64,000 bases of DNA from contig OY757924.1 in assembly GCA_963585895.1 (NCBI GenBank), positions 56,920,824 through 56,984,823 of the forward strand. The letters run 5' to 3'. Below are positions 32,343-43,009 of the stretch, one piece after another. The position numbers were made by a program, and so were the translations under genes. Each line of letters begins with the position of its first letter. The first letter of the stretch is position 1. Below the pieces are notes generated by a model. The model did no database searches and was not told the origin of the DNA. It saw only the letters and a list, made by a program, of their open reading frames with translations. The DNA comes from Sepioteuthis lessoniana. Its lineage: Eukaryota; Mollusca; Cephalopoda; Myopsida; Loliginidae.

Positions 32343-32630
32343 CACTTTAATAAGAGGTGGGCTTTTTTCACATCTCCATAACCACTCGGATATCCTGCTC
32401 CGGTTTGTCACTGAATAACAGTCTCTAAGAGAGAAGAGTATTTTGTTAAGCACACGAACATATAACAACGGAAACCATGGGATACAGCATGGTGGATATG
32501 AAACAAGGTATGTGAATCCAAACTTGGATCCCCAGGAAACTTCACTAGATGCTGAGCAAAGGAATCTCATTGGTCAACGGTCAGGATCAAATAGTTCAGT
32601 CAGGAAACTACTGATACGCATCTTTTAAGG
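32343..32630. other. Unassigned; possible LINE leader
   Basis: A 61-codon plus-strand frame (32443-32628) lies immediately upstream of the APE-LINE endonuclease remnant. I do not recognise it. Confidence 0.3.
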
Positions 32631-32634
32631 TTGG

Positions 32635-33178
32635 CGACTTTAAATGAAGAAAAAATGGTTATGAAACTAATTCAAACCGTACATCCAGACTGTGTCGCAA
32701 TCCTCTGCACAATTATCGTCTCTTGCGACAATTCTACCAATTCCAATGATGAATCGGATATACTACCTTCTACTACGAGCTATCTCCCCTTGCTCGACAC
32801 ATTTCCAAGCCTCACGTTCTTATAATAGGTGGAGACATGAATGCTCAAATAACCAAAGATAAAAATAATAAATTTTGTTTACACAACCTACCAACTAGAA
32901 ATGGCGAATATCTCACTGATTTTTTTCCCTCGTTTACAGTTTCTCATGCCGAAACACTAAATAAAAAAGGGAGTAAAATCTATGGATTACACCTATCCAA
33001 AAAATGCTAAAGCTCACCAAGATTATATACTCATAAACAAGAGTACTCTGCACTGTCAAGCGCATTAATCTTTTGAAGGAGTATCTTCCGATCACAGAAT
33101 CATCACAGCAAAGATATGCACGAGTCAACACAGAAATAAAAAAAAAAGTCAAAATCACACTTTAGGACTGGCCCTCAC
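32635..33178 (+). pseudogene. APE-LINE endonuclease domain, first copy
   Basis: Plus strand, shifting frames: CTIIVSCDNSTNSNDESDI, then GGDMNAQI (32828-32850; the Asp and Asn belong to the metal-binding site of AP endonuclease-like domains), HNLPTRNGEYLTDF, and SSDHRII near 33090 with the conserved catalytic His. Stops and frameshifts occur, for example after CLTFL and near 33000. It breaks off at a Trp-Pro stretch and an almost identical endonuclease copy begins immediately. Confidence 0.65.
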
Positions 33179-34765
33179 AATTTATGGCAACTCCTGCATA
33201 ACAATCGTCTCTTGCTACAGTCTTACCAATGCCAGTGATGAATCGGATATCACCTTCTACAACGGGTTATCTTCTCTTGCTTGACGTATTCCCAAATACA
33301 ACATTTTAATCATCGGTGTAGACATGAATGCTCAAATAGGCAAAGATGAAAAAAAAATCCCTTTTCAACCTGTCAAATAGAAATAGTGTATATCTAACAC
33401 ACTGTTCCCTCAAGTACAGTTTTTCATGCCTAAACACTTAGTTTTTACTCGCTTCTTTTTTTTTTAAACTATGGACTTTCACCTACCCAAATAACGCTAA
33501 AGCTCAGCTACATTATATACTCATAAACAAGAAGATCGCTCTGCACAGTGACACGCATTGGTCTTCCGATCACTGAATCATCATAGCAAAGATATGCCTG
33601 AATCTACACGGAAATAAAAACAGTCAAAACCACACGTTACGACTGGTTATCACTAACCAATAGAGATATAAGCAATGAATATACGGTAACTATAAGAAAC
33701 AAATTTGATATTCTTCATATCTGAAAGACATGATCCAAATGACGAATTTGAAATCTTTGCTGCTGCCAACATAGAAGTAGCAGCAGCAGAGTTTATATCA
33801 ACCAAGCTAATTGCAAAGTTCCATTGGAATCACTAGTTGTCATTTAAAAAAACGGGATAACGTGAAAATAGCATCTTTACTTAATAAAAGAAACCCAACA
33901 AATGCCAACGCACAAAAACTTTAAGTTCTGAAAGACCTAACCAACACATACCAAAAAGAACAATTAGAATATATTCAAATCCACATCGATGAAATTAGAA
34001 ATTCAGTAGAAGATAGATAATCACAAATAACATTGCAGGCAGTAAATGAAATGAGTGGAAAGAAGAGCTCCACGGGAGAAAAACGAAAATCTACCAGCCA
34101 AGCTAAAAGACTTCACAAGTGGAACGAACATTTCAAGAATCTGATCGGAAATCTCTCTGACATCCTTGACAAACCTATCAAAAAAATTGATAATGGCCAA
34201 CTAAACTTCAACCTAGGAGAGTTTAAGGCGGAAGACTTTGACGTAGTATTGAAAGAAAATTAAACGCAGTAAAGCTTCAGGCCTCAATAAAATACACACT
34301 GAAGTTTGGAAGACAAGAAAATTAGACGATAGTTTTTGATTATACGACGCAGTTTATAAACAAAACACAATAGAGAAATGGACGAAAGCCAGCACTCTTC
34401 CCTTCCACAGTAAAAACGACCTCGGAATCACTAAGAACTACAAATACATAACTCTTAGAGCTCTAGCTGCTAAAGTTTATAAGCCTCTCAGTCTTATCAG
34501 ATTCGAAATCAAAAAAGTTCTTTTGAAGAATCAAAACTAGTCTTGAGAAAATCTCTTCACAACTTCATCGATTCTGACAAGCCACAGAATCATAGGAGTA
34601 CGAGCAAAGAATCTCGAGGCAACATTATTGTTCGTAGACTTTTATAGGGCATTCGATTCCATACACTGAGAAACGATGGAGCAAATGCTACTTGCATACG
34701 GTCTTCACAAATAAACTGTTACCGCTTTAATGACTCTTTACAAAAAACATGAAAGCAATGGTTCA
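33179..34765 (+). pseudogene. APE-LINE endonuclease to RT motif A, second copy
   Basis: It starts again with CITIVSCYSLTNASDESDI and IIGVDMNAQIGKDE (33312-33350), then YPNNAKAQLHYILINK and SSDH near 33560. The linker includes LLNKRNPTNANAQKL and an open 76-codon frame (34033-34263) with RLHKWNEHFKNLIGN. It reaches RT motif A, LFVDFYRAFDSIH, with the first catalytic Asp codon at 34637-34639. The sequence ends before the YADD motif. Many stops. The nick-and-copy machinery is recognisable but dead. Confidence 0.7.
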
Positions 34766-34769
34766 TTAA

Positions 34770-35112
34770 GCCGATTGGATCAATAGCCCCAAGCCTAAGA
34801 AGGCCTTGCATGAGAGTGAAATCTGCTCTCGAGTCGTCAACCCCACATAGCAACACATTGTTATGAATATGTTCCTAATTAGGTTCTGCAACCTCCTATT
34901 GCTGGCCGGCTCTACATAAATACTTTCTAGAAAAAACAAAAAATTGGTTACAGGATTATAAATTTCCATCCTGCTAAGAGATTTGATATGATCAAAAACT
35001 CCCCCCCAAAAAAAAAAATTTAACTGGACTTATTCGAATATGGATCTGAAGAATTTAATTGTCCTGACGAAACTGTTCCCTACTCCGGATTTACTGGATT
35101 GAAGAATACCTT

Positions 35113-35114
<2 letters not shown>
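34770..35114. other. No recognised feature
   Basis: Follows the broken LINE. A 67-codon minus-strand frame has no recognisable domain. Confidence 0.35.

Positions 35115-35174
<60 letters not shown>
35115..35174. repeat. (AT)n microsatellite
   Basis: About 60 bp of AT. Confidence 0.9.
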
Positions 35175-35176
<2 letters not shown>

Positions 35177-35567
35177 TGATTAGATATCTATAATGGAATA
35201 TCATAGTGTCCTGAAAAAATAAAAATATCATATCCACGCTATTACATGTAAGATTGATAGATAGATATTATCAAACCTGTAACGTCGGAAATAACTAACA
35301 CCTCAAACCTATACTTTATAAATTTTAAATATTGATCAAACTCTGTATGCTCGTTTCTGTGAGTGTTAGAAAGAAGATATAATTTTTTCGGCATTAATCT
35401 TCTTCAACTGAGGCAAAAGTGACGGACTCCTTTCCACCGATATATTTTTCCGACCGCCGACTGAGCTGGCCTTTCCTTTGTTTGCTTTCAAAACAAAATT
35501 CGGAGAGTTATAATACATATACACATACTCACACTCACACACACGTGTGTATGAATGAATGAATGAA

Positions 35568-35607
<40 letters not shown>

Positions 35608-35875
35608 GGCCAATTTGGGCGTCGTCATTTTTTAAGAAGCTATTAAAGCAGCCTCAACTGGCCTGCAATTGTGTCGTAATGAACAACTGCACTTGGGTTC
35701 AGTGCGATGTGTTTGGACCAGGATCTTTATTCGAGGTCATGAGAAATAGATGGCGCGGAAACACCCCTCCGTAAGGATCTGCGTGATTTGGGGGACTAAA
35801 AATTAGGAGTTGTTGGGGGGTCGGGTTGTTGCATTGTGCTTAGAAAAGAAATCAAAAGAATATAAATGAGGATGT
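35175..35875. other. Unassigned, with (ATGA)n-(AT)n
   Basis: A tetranucleotide then dinucleotide tract lies at 35551-35604. The rest shows no family or gene. Confidence 0.45.
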
Positions 35876-36425
35876 AATAAGTTTCCCGTCTGAAAATGTC
35901 AGTGTCCTTTGAGAATCGATGTTTCAATTCTGAAAATGTAACAAGTGAACTGCAAATGCAGTCTAATGCACAAAGAGAGAGGAGAATAAGGATAACAATG
36001 GAGAGAGAAACGGAGAGGTAAATGGATAGGGAGAGAGACACAGAGTAAAAGAGATAAAGCGTGATAAAGTTAGGAGAGAGGGAGAAAAGGGGTAGAGAAA
36101 GAGGTGGAGTTAGTAAGAGATAGAGGGAGGAAACGAGAGAAAGACAAAGTGGGAGAGTGAATGATGAAAAGAGAGAAAAATAAAGGATGAAGAAGTTGAG
36201 AGAGAGAGAGACATCGAGATGGATAGAGAGTAAGTAGAAGTTATACTGAGCGAGAGAAGGAGAGAGGAGTAAGAGTGTCGAGAGATGGAAAGAGTGAGGG
36301 AGTCTGATGGAAGAAGAGTTTCTGAACGAGAGATGGTTAGAGAGGCTAAAACAGAAGCACACAGAGAGAGAGACAGACAGACAGACACACAGACAGTGAA
36401 CGGAGAGCTAGGTAAAGAAAAAGAG
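35876..36425. repeat. Purine-rich (GAGA-like) tract
   Basis: About 550 bp of plus strand with very few pyrimidines, dominated by GAGA, GGAG and AAAG words and ending in (GACA)n. The long minus-strand frames (188 and 123 codons, Ser/Leu/Phe-rich) are by-products of the composition, not genes. Confidence 0.75.
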
Positions 36426-36507
36426 TGTGAAAACACGATAGATAGGTTTTTAAAAAACTGAGGCGGAGAGGGAAGGTTCAAACACTATGGGATGTACACA
36501 CAGTTTC

Positions 36508-36732
36508 TTCGCTGTCTAATGGCATGGCCACCTTCGTGGGTTATTTAATGCCAAAGCTATCCTTGTAGAAGAACAGTTGTTGGTACTATTTAACTTATAG
36601 CAAGGGGGATAAGAGGGTTCTCACTTGTCCTGAGAGTATTTGTCTGAAAGTGAATGTAATAGCGCTACTGGAGTTCGAACTCGCTTACAACAATGTCTCT
36701 GTCCAGCACCTTAGCTAGTAGGCCGTGGGGTA
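36508..36732 (-). mobile_element. SINE-B, full length
   Basis: The tail complement is at 36515-36560 (AATGGCATGGCCACC, GGTTATTTAATGCCAAAGC) and the body contains GTACTATTTAACTTATAGC. The B-box complement GGAGTTCGAACTCGC is at 36679 and the head ends near GCCGTGGGG. Confidence 0.7.
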
Positions 36733-36797
36733 TGTACACACACAAACGTAGAAATAGATTCGTAACCACGAAAATAAGTATAAATGTACGCCGTCAG

Positions 36798-36924
36798 GGC
36801 ACCTCTGGTGGTGTAATGTTTAGCAAGTTAGACTAGCAAACCTACACGAGTGAGTTCGAGTCTCAGTGGGTGCCCCATTCATTTGGCCTTGTGCTAAATC
36901 GAAGTAAAGACCTTCGTAAATTAC
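36798..36924 (+). mobile_element. SINE-C with perfect target duplication
   Basis: Same 127-bp element as at 30018. The 19-bp target TATAAATGTACGCCGTCAG is present exactly at 36779-36797 and 36925-36943 (its last bases may be shared with the element's 5' G). It differs from the first copy at a few sites. A non-coding tRNA-derived retroposon. Confidence 0.85.
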
Positions 36925-37075
36925 TATAAATGTACGCCGTCAGACACACATATACGTAAAAGAAACACACACACACCCAACAAATTTATATTGACAGACA
37001 GACAGAAAACAACCAAAAGCTGAAAAATAAGTTACTACAAAGAAATAATTCTATTTGTCTTATCACTTTTGTTCA

Positions 37076-37083
<8 letters not shown>

Positions 37084-37123
<40 letters not shown>

Positions 37124-37188
37124 TCAAAAGCATTACAATACTAGCTTTTAGATAAATTAAGTCATCTCGGTACGAGAGTGAGTAACAA

Positions 37189-37241
<53 letters not shown>

Positions 37242-37331
37242 TAAGATTTCATATATACTAATATCTTCAAATACATGCATAAAAATAGATGTATGTATGT
37301 GTGTGTAATATATATATATATATATATATAT
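37084..37331. repeat. Three (AT)n tracts
   Basis: AT tracts at about 37084-37118, 37193-37231 and 37309-37331 with complex spacers. Frames here encode only Ile-Tyr runs. Confidence 0.85.
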
Positions 37332-37334
37332 GTG

Positions 37335-37840
37335 GGTGGGTCCTAAAATTTATATATATATACAATGATGTTCCTATGTTCTCGGATATCAATAATGTCC
37401 GAAATATGATAGCGACGATAGAATGAATATTTTCGCCATAATATATTGCCTGAATAATAATACAAGCTAGTACGTGCTCGCATAGTTTTAACTAAGTTAC
37501 GTCGTCTTGGTATGATTTAACGAAGTTACTAAGTTGACTCTCCTTTAAAGTTAGCTACGTTTACGGAGCACATTAGATATGAAAGGCTGTACGAGTTTAG
37601 TAAAGGCAATAACGTTGTTGAAACGATCGTAAATATTCAAAGTGCTGTAGAGAAGATATTCTAGAAAGAAAAGAGTTTGCTGAAGATGATTTGAAAGAAT
37701 TATTATTATTCTGCTTCTCCTTCAGAAGCAAGTTTGGGAGATGCACCTTTTTTTTCAATTCGACAATCTTGTTGATTTACAGTCAAGTAACACTGAAACA
37801 AAGTTTAGCAAATTACAATAATTATAATAAGAATAAGAAT
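37335..37840. other. No recognised feature
   Basis: Moderately complex AT-rich DNA with no match to the families in the window. Confidence 0.4.
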
Positions 37841-37844
37841 ATTC

Positions 37845-38205
37845 AACAAATAAAGAGAACTTTCTGAATTTTGGACTTTGCTGTCCCGGCTGACCACAGA
37901 ATAAAATTGAAAGAAAGCGAAAAGAAGGATAGGTACTTGACTCTTGCTAGGGGATTAAAAAACTATGGAACATGAAAGTGGTGGTGATACCGATTGTAGT
38001 TGGTGCTCTTGGTACAATCACCAAAGGATTTATACAGAGACTGGAGGACTTGGAAATAAGAGGACGAGTGGAGACCATCTAAACTACAGCTTTATTAAGT
38101 TCTGGCAAAATACTGAGAAGAGTCCCGGAGACTTGGGATGACATACTTTCACTAAAATTCCAGTGAGAAACCATCGCATGACGCTGGTGTAAAAAAACAC
38201 TCAAA
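37845..38205 (+). pseudogene. RLE-LINE 3' end, plus strand
   Basis: Frame one reads LDFAVPADHRIKLKESEKK, then DRYLTLARGLKNYGT. After a shift at about 37970 it continues MKVVVIPIVVGALGTITKGF, LEDLEIRGRVETI, a stop, and TALLSSGKILRRVPETWDD. The DFAVPAD block carries the second catalytic Asp of the restriction-like endonuclease. Upstream the Pro-Asp motif is lost. It ends with TTCCAGTGAGAAACC, matching the 3' ends of the minus-strand copies. Confidence 0.7.
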
Positions 38206-38234
38206 ACAGTCATAATGATAATAGGTTAAGTTAT

Positions 38235-38745
38235 TCAGGCTAAGGGCACATAAATTTTTGATCGTTATTTAATGCCAAATCCTGTTTATACATCTGAGTT
38301 TTAAGTGAATAGTTTGGAAGTAATATTTTTTAAAGTCAGAACTTATTTGTTTGCTCACAGTTAAATGTTTTCAGTTGTTGTTAACACTAATAGTACTATA
38401 TGTACACAGTTTTAAATGGTTTTAAGTATTGTTACCAAAACAATAATATTTCTCTTTGCTCAGAGTTAATTGGTTTCAAGTATTGCTATATAATACTAAT
38501 AATTCAATTTAATATGAATCATTTTTCGCGCACAATTAAATGATTTTCAGTAAATGATTAAATAATTGAATTTAACCCATAGATAGTACTCTAACAGGTA
38601 CTACAACTCCGGGTTAGACTAGCCCTTGGAGTTATGGCAAAAAAGGGGTAGTGGACAGAACCCAAAGCTTCAGAACTGGAGCCTCACCATCAGATGGTTT
38701 AGTTTTATATCCATGACACACGTTAAGGATAATTGATGTTTATTA
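38235..38745 (-). repeat. Rep-E
   Basis: Tail remnant at 38258-38285 (TTATTTAATGCCAAATCC), array at 38300-38575 with TTTGCTCACAGTTAAATG-type subrepeats, and the head at 38577-38740. The head is cut before its terminal inverted repeat. Confidence 0.55.
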
Positions 38746-38950
38746 CTTATGGTCAAGTTCATGGTCAAGTACTGTAAATAATCCGAGGATCTATGCAAAT
38801 TTTTGTAAATAATAATAATGTTGATTTTCGATGAAGTTCACGCTGAAAGCACCGATTATCCCTTGATCAATGTCAGATTCGAGGCTGTATGATCCCTGAC
38901 TTCGGCTGGGCCACCTTCGAGTGGGCGAGCTCAATTGAAAGCACAGCTGT

Positions 38951-39083
38951 AGTAATTTACAAAGCTCTTTGCTTTGATGTGGCACAAGGCCGAATGAATG
39001 GGGCGCCCAGTGAGACTCGAACTCACTCGTGTAGGTTTGCTTGTCTAACTTGCTAACCGTTACACCACCAGAGGTGCCCTTGA
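38951..39083 (-). mobile_element. SINE-C, minus strand
   Basis: Complement of the same element: acceptor complement GGGCGCCC, T-arm complement AGTGAGACTCGAACTCACT, A-box complement GCTAACCGTTACACC. AGCACAGCTGTA (about 38939) and AGCTCAGCTGTA (about 39087) may be its target duplication, 11 of 12 matching. Confidence 0.75.
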
Positions 39084-39089
39084 TAGCTC

Positions 39090-39394
39090 AGCTGTAAACC
39101 ACTTTGGTCTAGTTTAAGCAATAACCAGGCACACTTGCCGGACTCGCATGATATATCGACTGAGTCCAAATCCAGCTGGCTCATCTGGCTATCATTGCAT
39201 TAAGTGAGCCGATAACAAGCTTAAGTCCAGCAGGGCACGAGTTGGAATTCGTGCTCGACCCCCCCCCCCCTCTTCAAAAAAGACCTTGTGTCAAGTCCTG
39301 TCTGGTTAGAGGCAGAGATAAATAACAAATATTATGTAGCGCTACGTCGCTAATGACAATCATTTTTAAACAATTATTACTTCAAGTAACTATA
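39090..39394. other. Unassigned, C-run and SINE-D-like scrap
   Basis: A C11 run lies at about 39258. GACCTTGTGTCAAGTCCTG at about 39282 resembles the SINE-D tail. Nothing else is recognised. Confidence 0.4.
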
Positions 39395-40185
39395 GACCTG
39401 TTGGTTGGGCTTATAACACACTGGCTATATCTTCTACAGAGAGTTACCCTCCCCCAAAATAAAGGTGTGTCCTGGGTATGACGCTAAAATGCATCTGATG
39501 GTGTGGCTCCAGTTCTGTAAATCTGGGAAGTGTGGAGTGTCCTTTCATTACCATTACAGAGTGCTGGCTCAAGGTACCAGCAACTCGAGCAATTGCCAAG
39601 GGCGTGTCATGTGCTAAGAGATCTTTCCTTGTGAAAATTTTTATAATTATACTTAAAAAGGACACCGAACATCTGCTTGCCGATGGTACCAACAGCCATC
39701 GGGTCGGCCCTGATTACTCGCAAGTCCACTCTGACCCGGAATGGTAGTACCTGTTAGGGTCCAATCTATGTGTCAATTAGATCTGTTTAAAAATATTTCG
39801 TATTCGTGGGCAAGAAAAAACTCTTAACAAGCATCAACACAAAACAAGTAAATATAAACACCATTGCCTAACAGGCGTAAAATAACCCTAGATAGGTTGA
39901 GTGCCATTAAAATAAATCAATCGGCCATTCAAGTAACTATTCTTAAAACTAATATGTACACAGTTATTTGGTTTCAAATCTTCCCAGCAGATGCTAATAA
40001 TTAACACACAATTTTATAGTTTCTCGTATTTAAGGCAAATATATGCTTTCAAGCAACTAATAATAATAATAACCATGTGAAAATAATTATAATTTCAAGT
40101 TCCTATTCTTAATACTAATAATTCTTAAACTTTTATAAGACATCAAGTATTTCCAATCAAATTCAAATAATTTTCAAACAGATCT
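39395..40185 (+). repeat. Rep-E interrupted by a 160-bp insertion
   Basis: The head runs 39405-39556 and resumes at 39717-39770 (CAAGTCCACTCTGACCCGG, GGTAGTACCTGTTAGGG). A decayed hairpin tail occurs near 39878-39915 (GCGTAAAATAACCC, GGTTGAGTGCCATTAAAA). The stretch 39920-40185 is array-like in the opposite orientation and may belong to the next head. Confidence 0.55.
39557..39716. mobile_element. Unidentified insertion with 5-bp flanking repeat
   Basis: It splits the Rep-E head between CCATTAC and TCGCAAGTCC, with ATTAC on both sides. The inserted sequence contains GGTACCAGCAACTCG and GCCGATGGTACCAACAGCC. The minus-strand frame RKDLLAHDTPLAIARVAGT looks protein-like but I do not recognise it. 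Confidence 0.4.
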
Positions 40186-40335
40186 ATTTGACCTCTAAGT
40201 AGGATCATAACAAGTACTGCCCCTCAGAGTCAGTAGTCCTGGGAGTAATAGCAACGAATAGGTAACTCTACGTTCCTCTGAGACCCAGAAGTAGAGCCTC
40301 ACCATCGGATGCTCTTAAGTGAGAAAGTGTTTAAA
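40186..40335 (-). repeat. Rep-E head
   Basis: Begins at the array junction TCTATTTGACCTCTAAGTAG and runs through CAAGTACTGCC, CTGGGAGTAATAGCAACG to GCCTCACCATCGGATG. The rest of the head is lost. Confidence 0.5.
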
Positions 40336-40487
40336 AACGACTTTGAAGGCATTTTTAAAAAAACAGTTGAACGAAGCTTGTGAATCTTTGGAGGAGGTTA
40401 TCAATAACGATTGAGTCTATGTTAATGATTACATTCTAAGACAACACGAATTCTTAATGTTCTCTGGTCTTAAATTCAAACATTTTG
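40336..40487. other. No recognised feature
   Basis: Short unassigned spacer. Confidence 0.3.
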
Positions 40488-40765
40488 GGGCGCTTGAGGT
40501 GTAATGGTTATCGTCGTAGATCCGAGTTCAAACCCTGGACGAGGCTGTTTGCATTTCGCATTGCGCTAATACCCTTAGGAAAGATATGAATCCAACTATT
40601 CCAACTAAGAGTTAATAGTCGGCCAGACTGGGCTCTTTAAGCTTAATATGGTAACCAGTCTAGGAGAAAGAAAACTCTTACTTGAAACCTCTTAAACTCC
40701 CCTTAGAGTTGACCTTGTGTAGCCCCTTGTTCATGGTGGATGGGTTGATTAAATACATAAATCCG
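40488..40765 (+). mobile_element. SINE-D, complete
   Basis: Head GGGGCGCTTGAGGTGTAATGG, B-box-like GAGTTCAAACCCTGGACGAG, body CTAATACCCTTAGGAAAGAT, AGTCGGCCAGACTGGGC and AACCAGTCTAGGAG. The tail is CTTAGAGTTGACCTTGTGTA and GGTTGATTAAATACAT. The head lacks the segment between A box and B box seen at 44.2 kb (a deletion of about 12 bp). Confidence 0.7.
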
Positions 40766-40769
40766 GACA

Positions 40770-41095
40770 GCATTTATCAGAAGATCAAATATATGAGAGT
40801 TGATTGATCAGTTAGGTCTCTTATCGTTCAGCGTTGCTAATGAAGTGAATGCTAGTGAAGACACGAATTTGATCATGAATTTAGTCGTATATAAAGTGCT
40901 ATTCAATATGCTTCAAGATTTCGTATATGTAGTTCGATTCAGACCTGCTTATCTGGCTAGGAAGATCATTATAACCACATTACTTTGAAGAACGAAAAGT
41001 TACATTGGAAATAAAACAATTTTAACACCAACTTCAGGTTTTCAAGTTCTATTTCTTATATATATATATATATTAAATTCCGGGTACTGGAAAAT
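40770..41095. other. No recognised feature
   Basis: A 62-codon plus-strand frame (40800-40988) has no known domain. Short (AT)n at about 41057. Confidence 0.35.
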
Positions 41096-41269
41096 TTATA
41101 CAAAATAATTCGCAAAGACACCATTGGCATTGACAATAGGGGAACTCAAATAAAATAATAAAACACACGAAGGCCTTTTCGTCCGGCGCTTTTCAAGTTT
41201 TTTATACACCGGAAAATTGGATAAAAATGGGGGTATATAATTTGGATTGCCAGAATGGGGGGGGGGATC

Positions 41270-41827
41270 TTAAGTCACCCAAGTATCTAGTAGTTCCTCA
41301 AATATATTTAAAGTATGATTGTTTAACTGCCTGCATAGAGAGGGGCGATTCATAGAAATATAAATCGCCTCTAGAAATTTAAGATGGAATTTATCTCTAG
41401 CTCTATGCAGGGCTGAGAAACAATTATCTTCATAACTGGTTCGACAGCTATTTATAGTGAACAAATGCTCGCCAATAGCCGAATCCATTGCTTGATAATG
41501 CCCAGATGTTAGTCGGCCTGACAATAGAGATCTGGGTATATGCTGACTAACTCTCACTTCGAGGCGTTGACAAGTCATACCTATATATGTCGAATTACAA
41601 CGACAAGTAAATTTATATATTAAACTACTTAGTTTAAAGATAGGTAGCTTGTCCTTATTCGTAGAATTGAAGGCCGGCCTCAAAGTGAATATTGATCTTG
41701 GGTTAACAGCATGATAACAGCGATACACAGAAGAGGCAATCTTATCAGCAAAAGACTGGCTAGCTGAACCAACCCAGGGTATTCTGAAGTATACAGGACA
41801 TTTCGGAGGACCGAAAACTTTATTCAT
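41270..41827 (-). pseudogene. PLE GIY-YIG endonuclease domain
   Basis: 185 codons open from 41827. Residues 68-100 contain SLIYKFTCRCNSTYIGMTC, then QRLEVRVSQH: a GIY-YIG core with the two aromatic blocks (YKF, TYIG), the two Cys at 75 and 77 typical of PLE endonucleases, conserved Arg 88 and 92 and His 96. FLEAIYI near residue 151 carries the conserved Glu. In PLEs this domain nicks target DNA for the Penelope RT. It is joined upstream to the RT piece through a T/A homopolymer (about 41828-41836). A shift there probably split one ORF. The domain looks intact, but the element lacks most of its RT. Confidence 0.8.
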
Positions 41828-42158
41828 TTTTTTTTAACTTTGTCACAGTATGCTTGATATCAATATCAATAACATCCTCTGGGTACCCGTTGTCAATGAA
41901 GATATCTTTGATAGCCTTAAGTTCATTCTCAATCCTACAGTCACTACAAATGTTAAGAGCTCTGTAGGAAAGACATCTAATTAGATTCAGCTTCCTAGAT
42001 TTTGGGGCAAAAGAATGCCAATCCAAATATAGCCCGGTGAATGTGGGTTTTCTATAAATAGATGTGAGGAAAGAAGAATCACATCTTTCGACTAACACAT
42101 CCAAGAATGGAAATTGACCATTATTTATATTTATGCGATTTATATTTCTATGAATCAC
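41820..42158 (-). pseudogene. PLE reverse transcriptase C-terminal piece
   Basis: 112 codons. The first eight or nine (MIHRNINR) come from the inverted 3'-end copy, so the start codon is artificial. From residue 13 it reads NGQFPFLDVLVER, then SIYRKPTFTGLYLDWHS and KSRKLNLIRCLSYRALNICS, which is the region just after the RT palm in PLEs (the LxFLDV and YRKPTFT blocks). The catalytic YADD-like region upstream is absent. A 5' truncated retrocopy. Confidence 0.75.
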
Positions 42159-42519
42159 CCCTCTCTATGTAGGCAGTTAAACAATCAACTTTTAAAATAT
42201 TTGGGGAACTACTAGATACTGGGGTGACTTAGGGGATTTTTCACACACACACACACACCCATTCAGGCAATCCAAATTATATACCCCCTTTTTTATCCAA
42301 TTTTCCGGTGTATAAAAAAACTTGAAAAGCGCCGGATGAAAAGGCCTTCGTATGCTTTATTATTTTGAGTTCCCCTATTGTCAATGCCAATGGTGTCTTT
42401 GCTAATTATTTTGTGTGTGTATGTATGTATATGTATATATATATACACACACACACACAGTGTTGATTGATGACTAAAATCTTTTGATAATGTCACTTCG
42501 TCGAAATTTAATGTTAGCA

Positions 42520-42625
42520 AACTAACCTTGCTAATCAATTACTGAGTAGAGAGTTCGATTCTCATCAGGTACCCAATAGCAGTGGCGTTGTGTTATCATA
42601 AACCACGTTTAGTTTTTAGAAAGAG
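42520..42625 (+). mobile_element. SINE-C, old copy
   Basis: GTTAGCAAACTAACCTTGC, then GAGTTCGATTCTCATCAGG and GTACCCAATAGC follow the SINE-C order, with many changes. Confidence 0.45.
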
Positions 42626-43005
42626 AATAGAAACCTTTCATTAGTTAATGATTCTCACTGCATGACACATTTTTTTGGTCTTGTGACAAACAAAGCGAAG
42701 ATTATGAAATGACAACATATTTCAAGAATTGGTATGTATGTTCTATTCAGACATGCTTAATATCGGGTTGCAGTGTGCTAACATTGAACAATAGCGTTCG
42801 TTACATTTAAAGCACTGCCGTCTACAAACGGTGCCTAGAATTCCGTACAATCCTAATTTGACACCGTAGGACTTTTGATTGTTCTTGGAGTTAAGAGCAG
42901 CATTGAAAGGTGCGCATTTTTTTTTTTAATCTGTTGTTGAAGTTGCTGTACACAATCAGATCAGAAGTAAATCAAATAAAAGGAAAATAATGGGAGAGGA
43001 GTCTC
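42626..43005. other. No recognised feature
   Basis: Unassigned sequence between SINE copies. Confidence 0.35.
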
Positions 43006-43009
43006 TGAA

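Larger units (their letters stand above)
41100..42413 (-). mobile_element. Penelope-like element remnant with inverted 3' ends
   Basis: The element holds the end of an RT domain and a GIY-YIG endonuclease on the minus strand. Its right flank (42134-42413) is a reverse-complement copy of its own 3' end (41100-41366). The inverted copy starts inside the endonuclease coding region at AIYISMNRPSLCRQL. The shared end has AAGCGCCGG, CCTTCGTGTG and CAATAGGGGAACTCAAA. PLEs are known to insert with inverted or tandem partial copies (pseudo-LTRs) and 5' truncation, which fits. Confidence 0.8.

Noticed and set aside
32226-32570. 114-codon minus-strand frame
   Set aside because: It starts outside and ends inside the Rep-E array and tail, with no domain.
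35796-36481. Open minus-strand frames of 188 and 123 codons
   Set aside because: They lie in the purine-rich tract and encode Ser/Leu/Phe/Tyr runs with no domain. The openness comes from composition.
41270-42158. Intact Penelope gene
   Set aside because: Only the RT end and the endonuclease are present, the first codons come from an inverted copy, and a frame shift separates the two parts.
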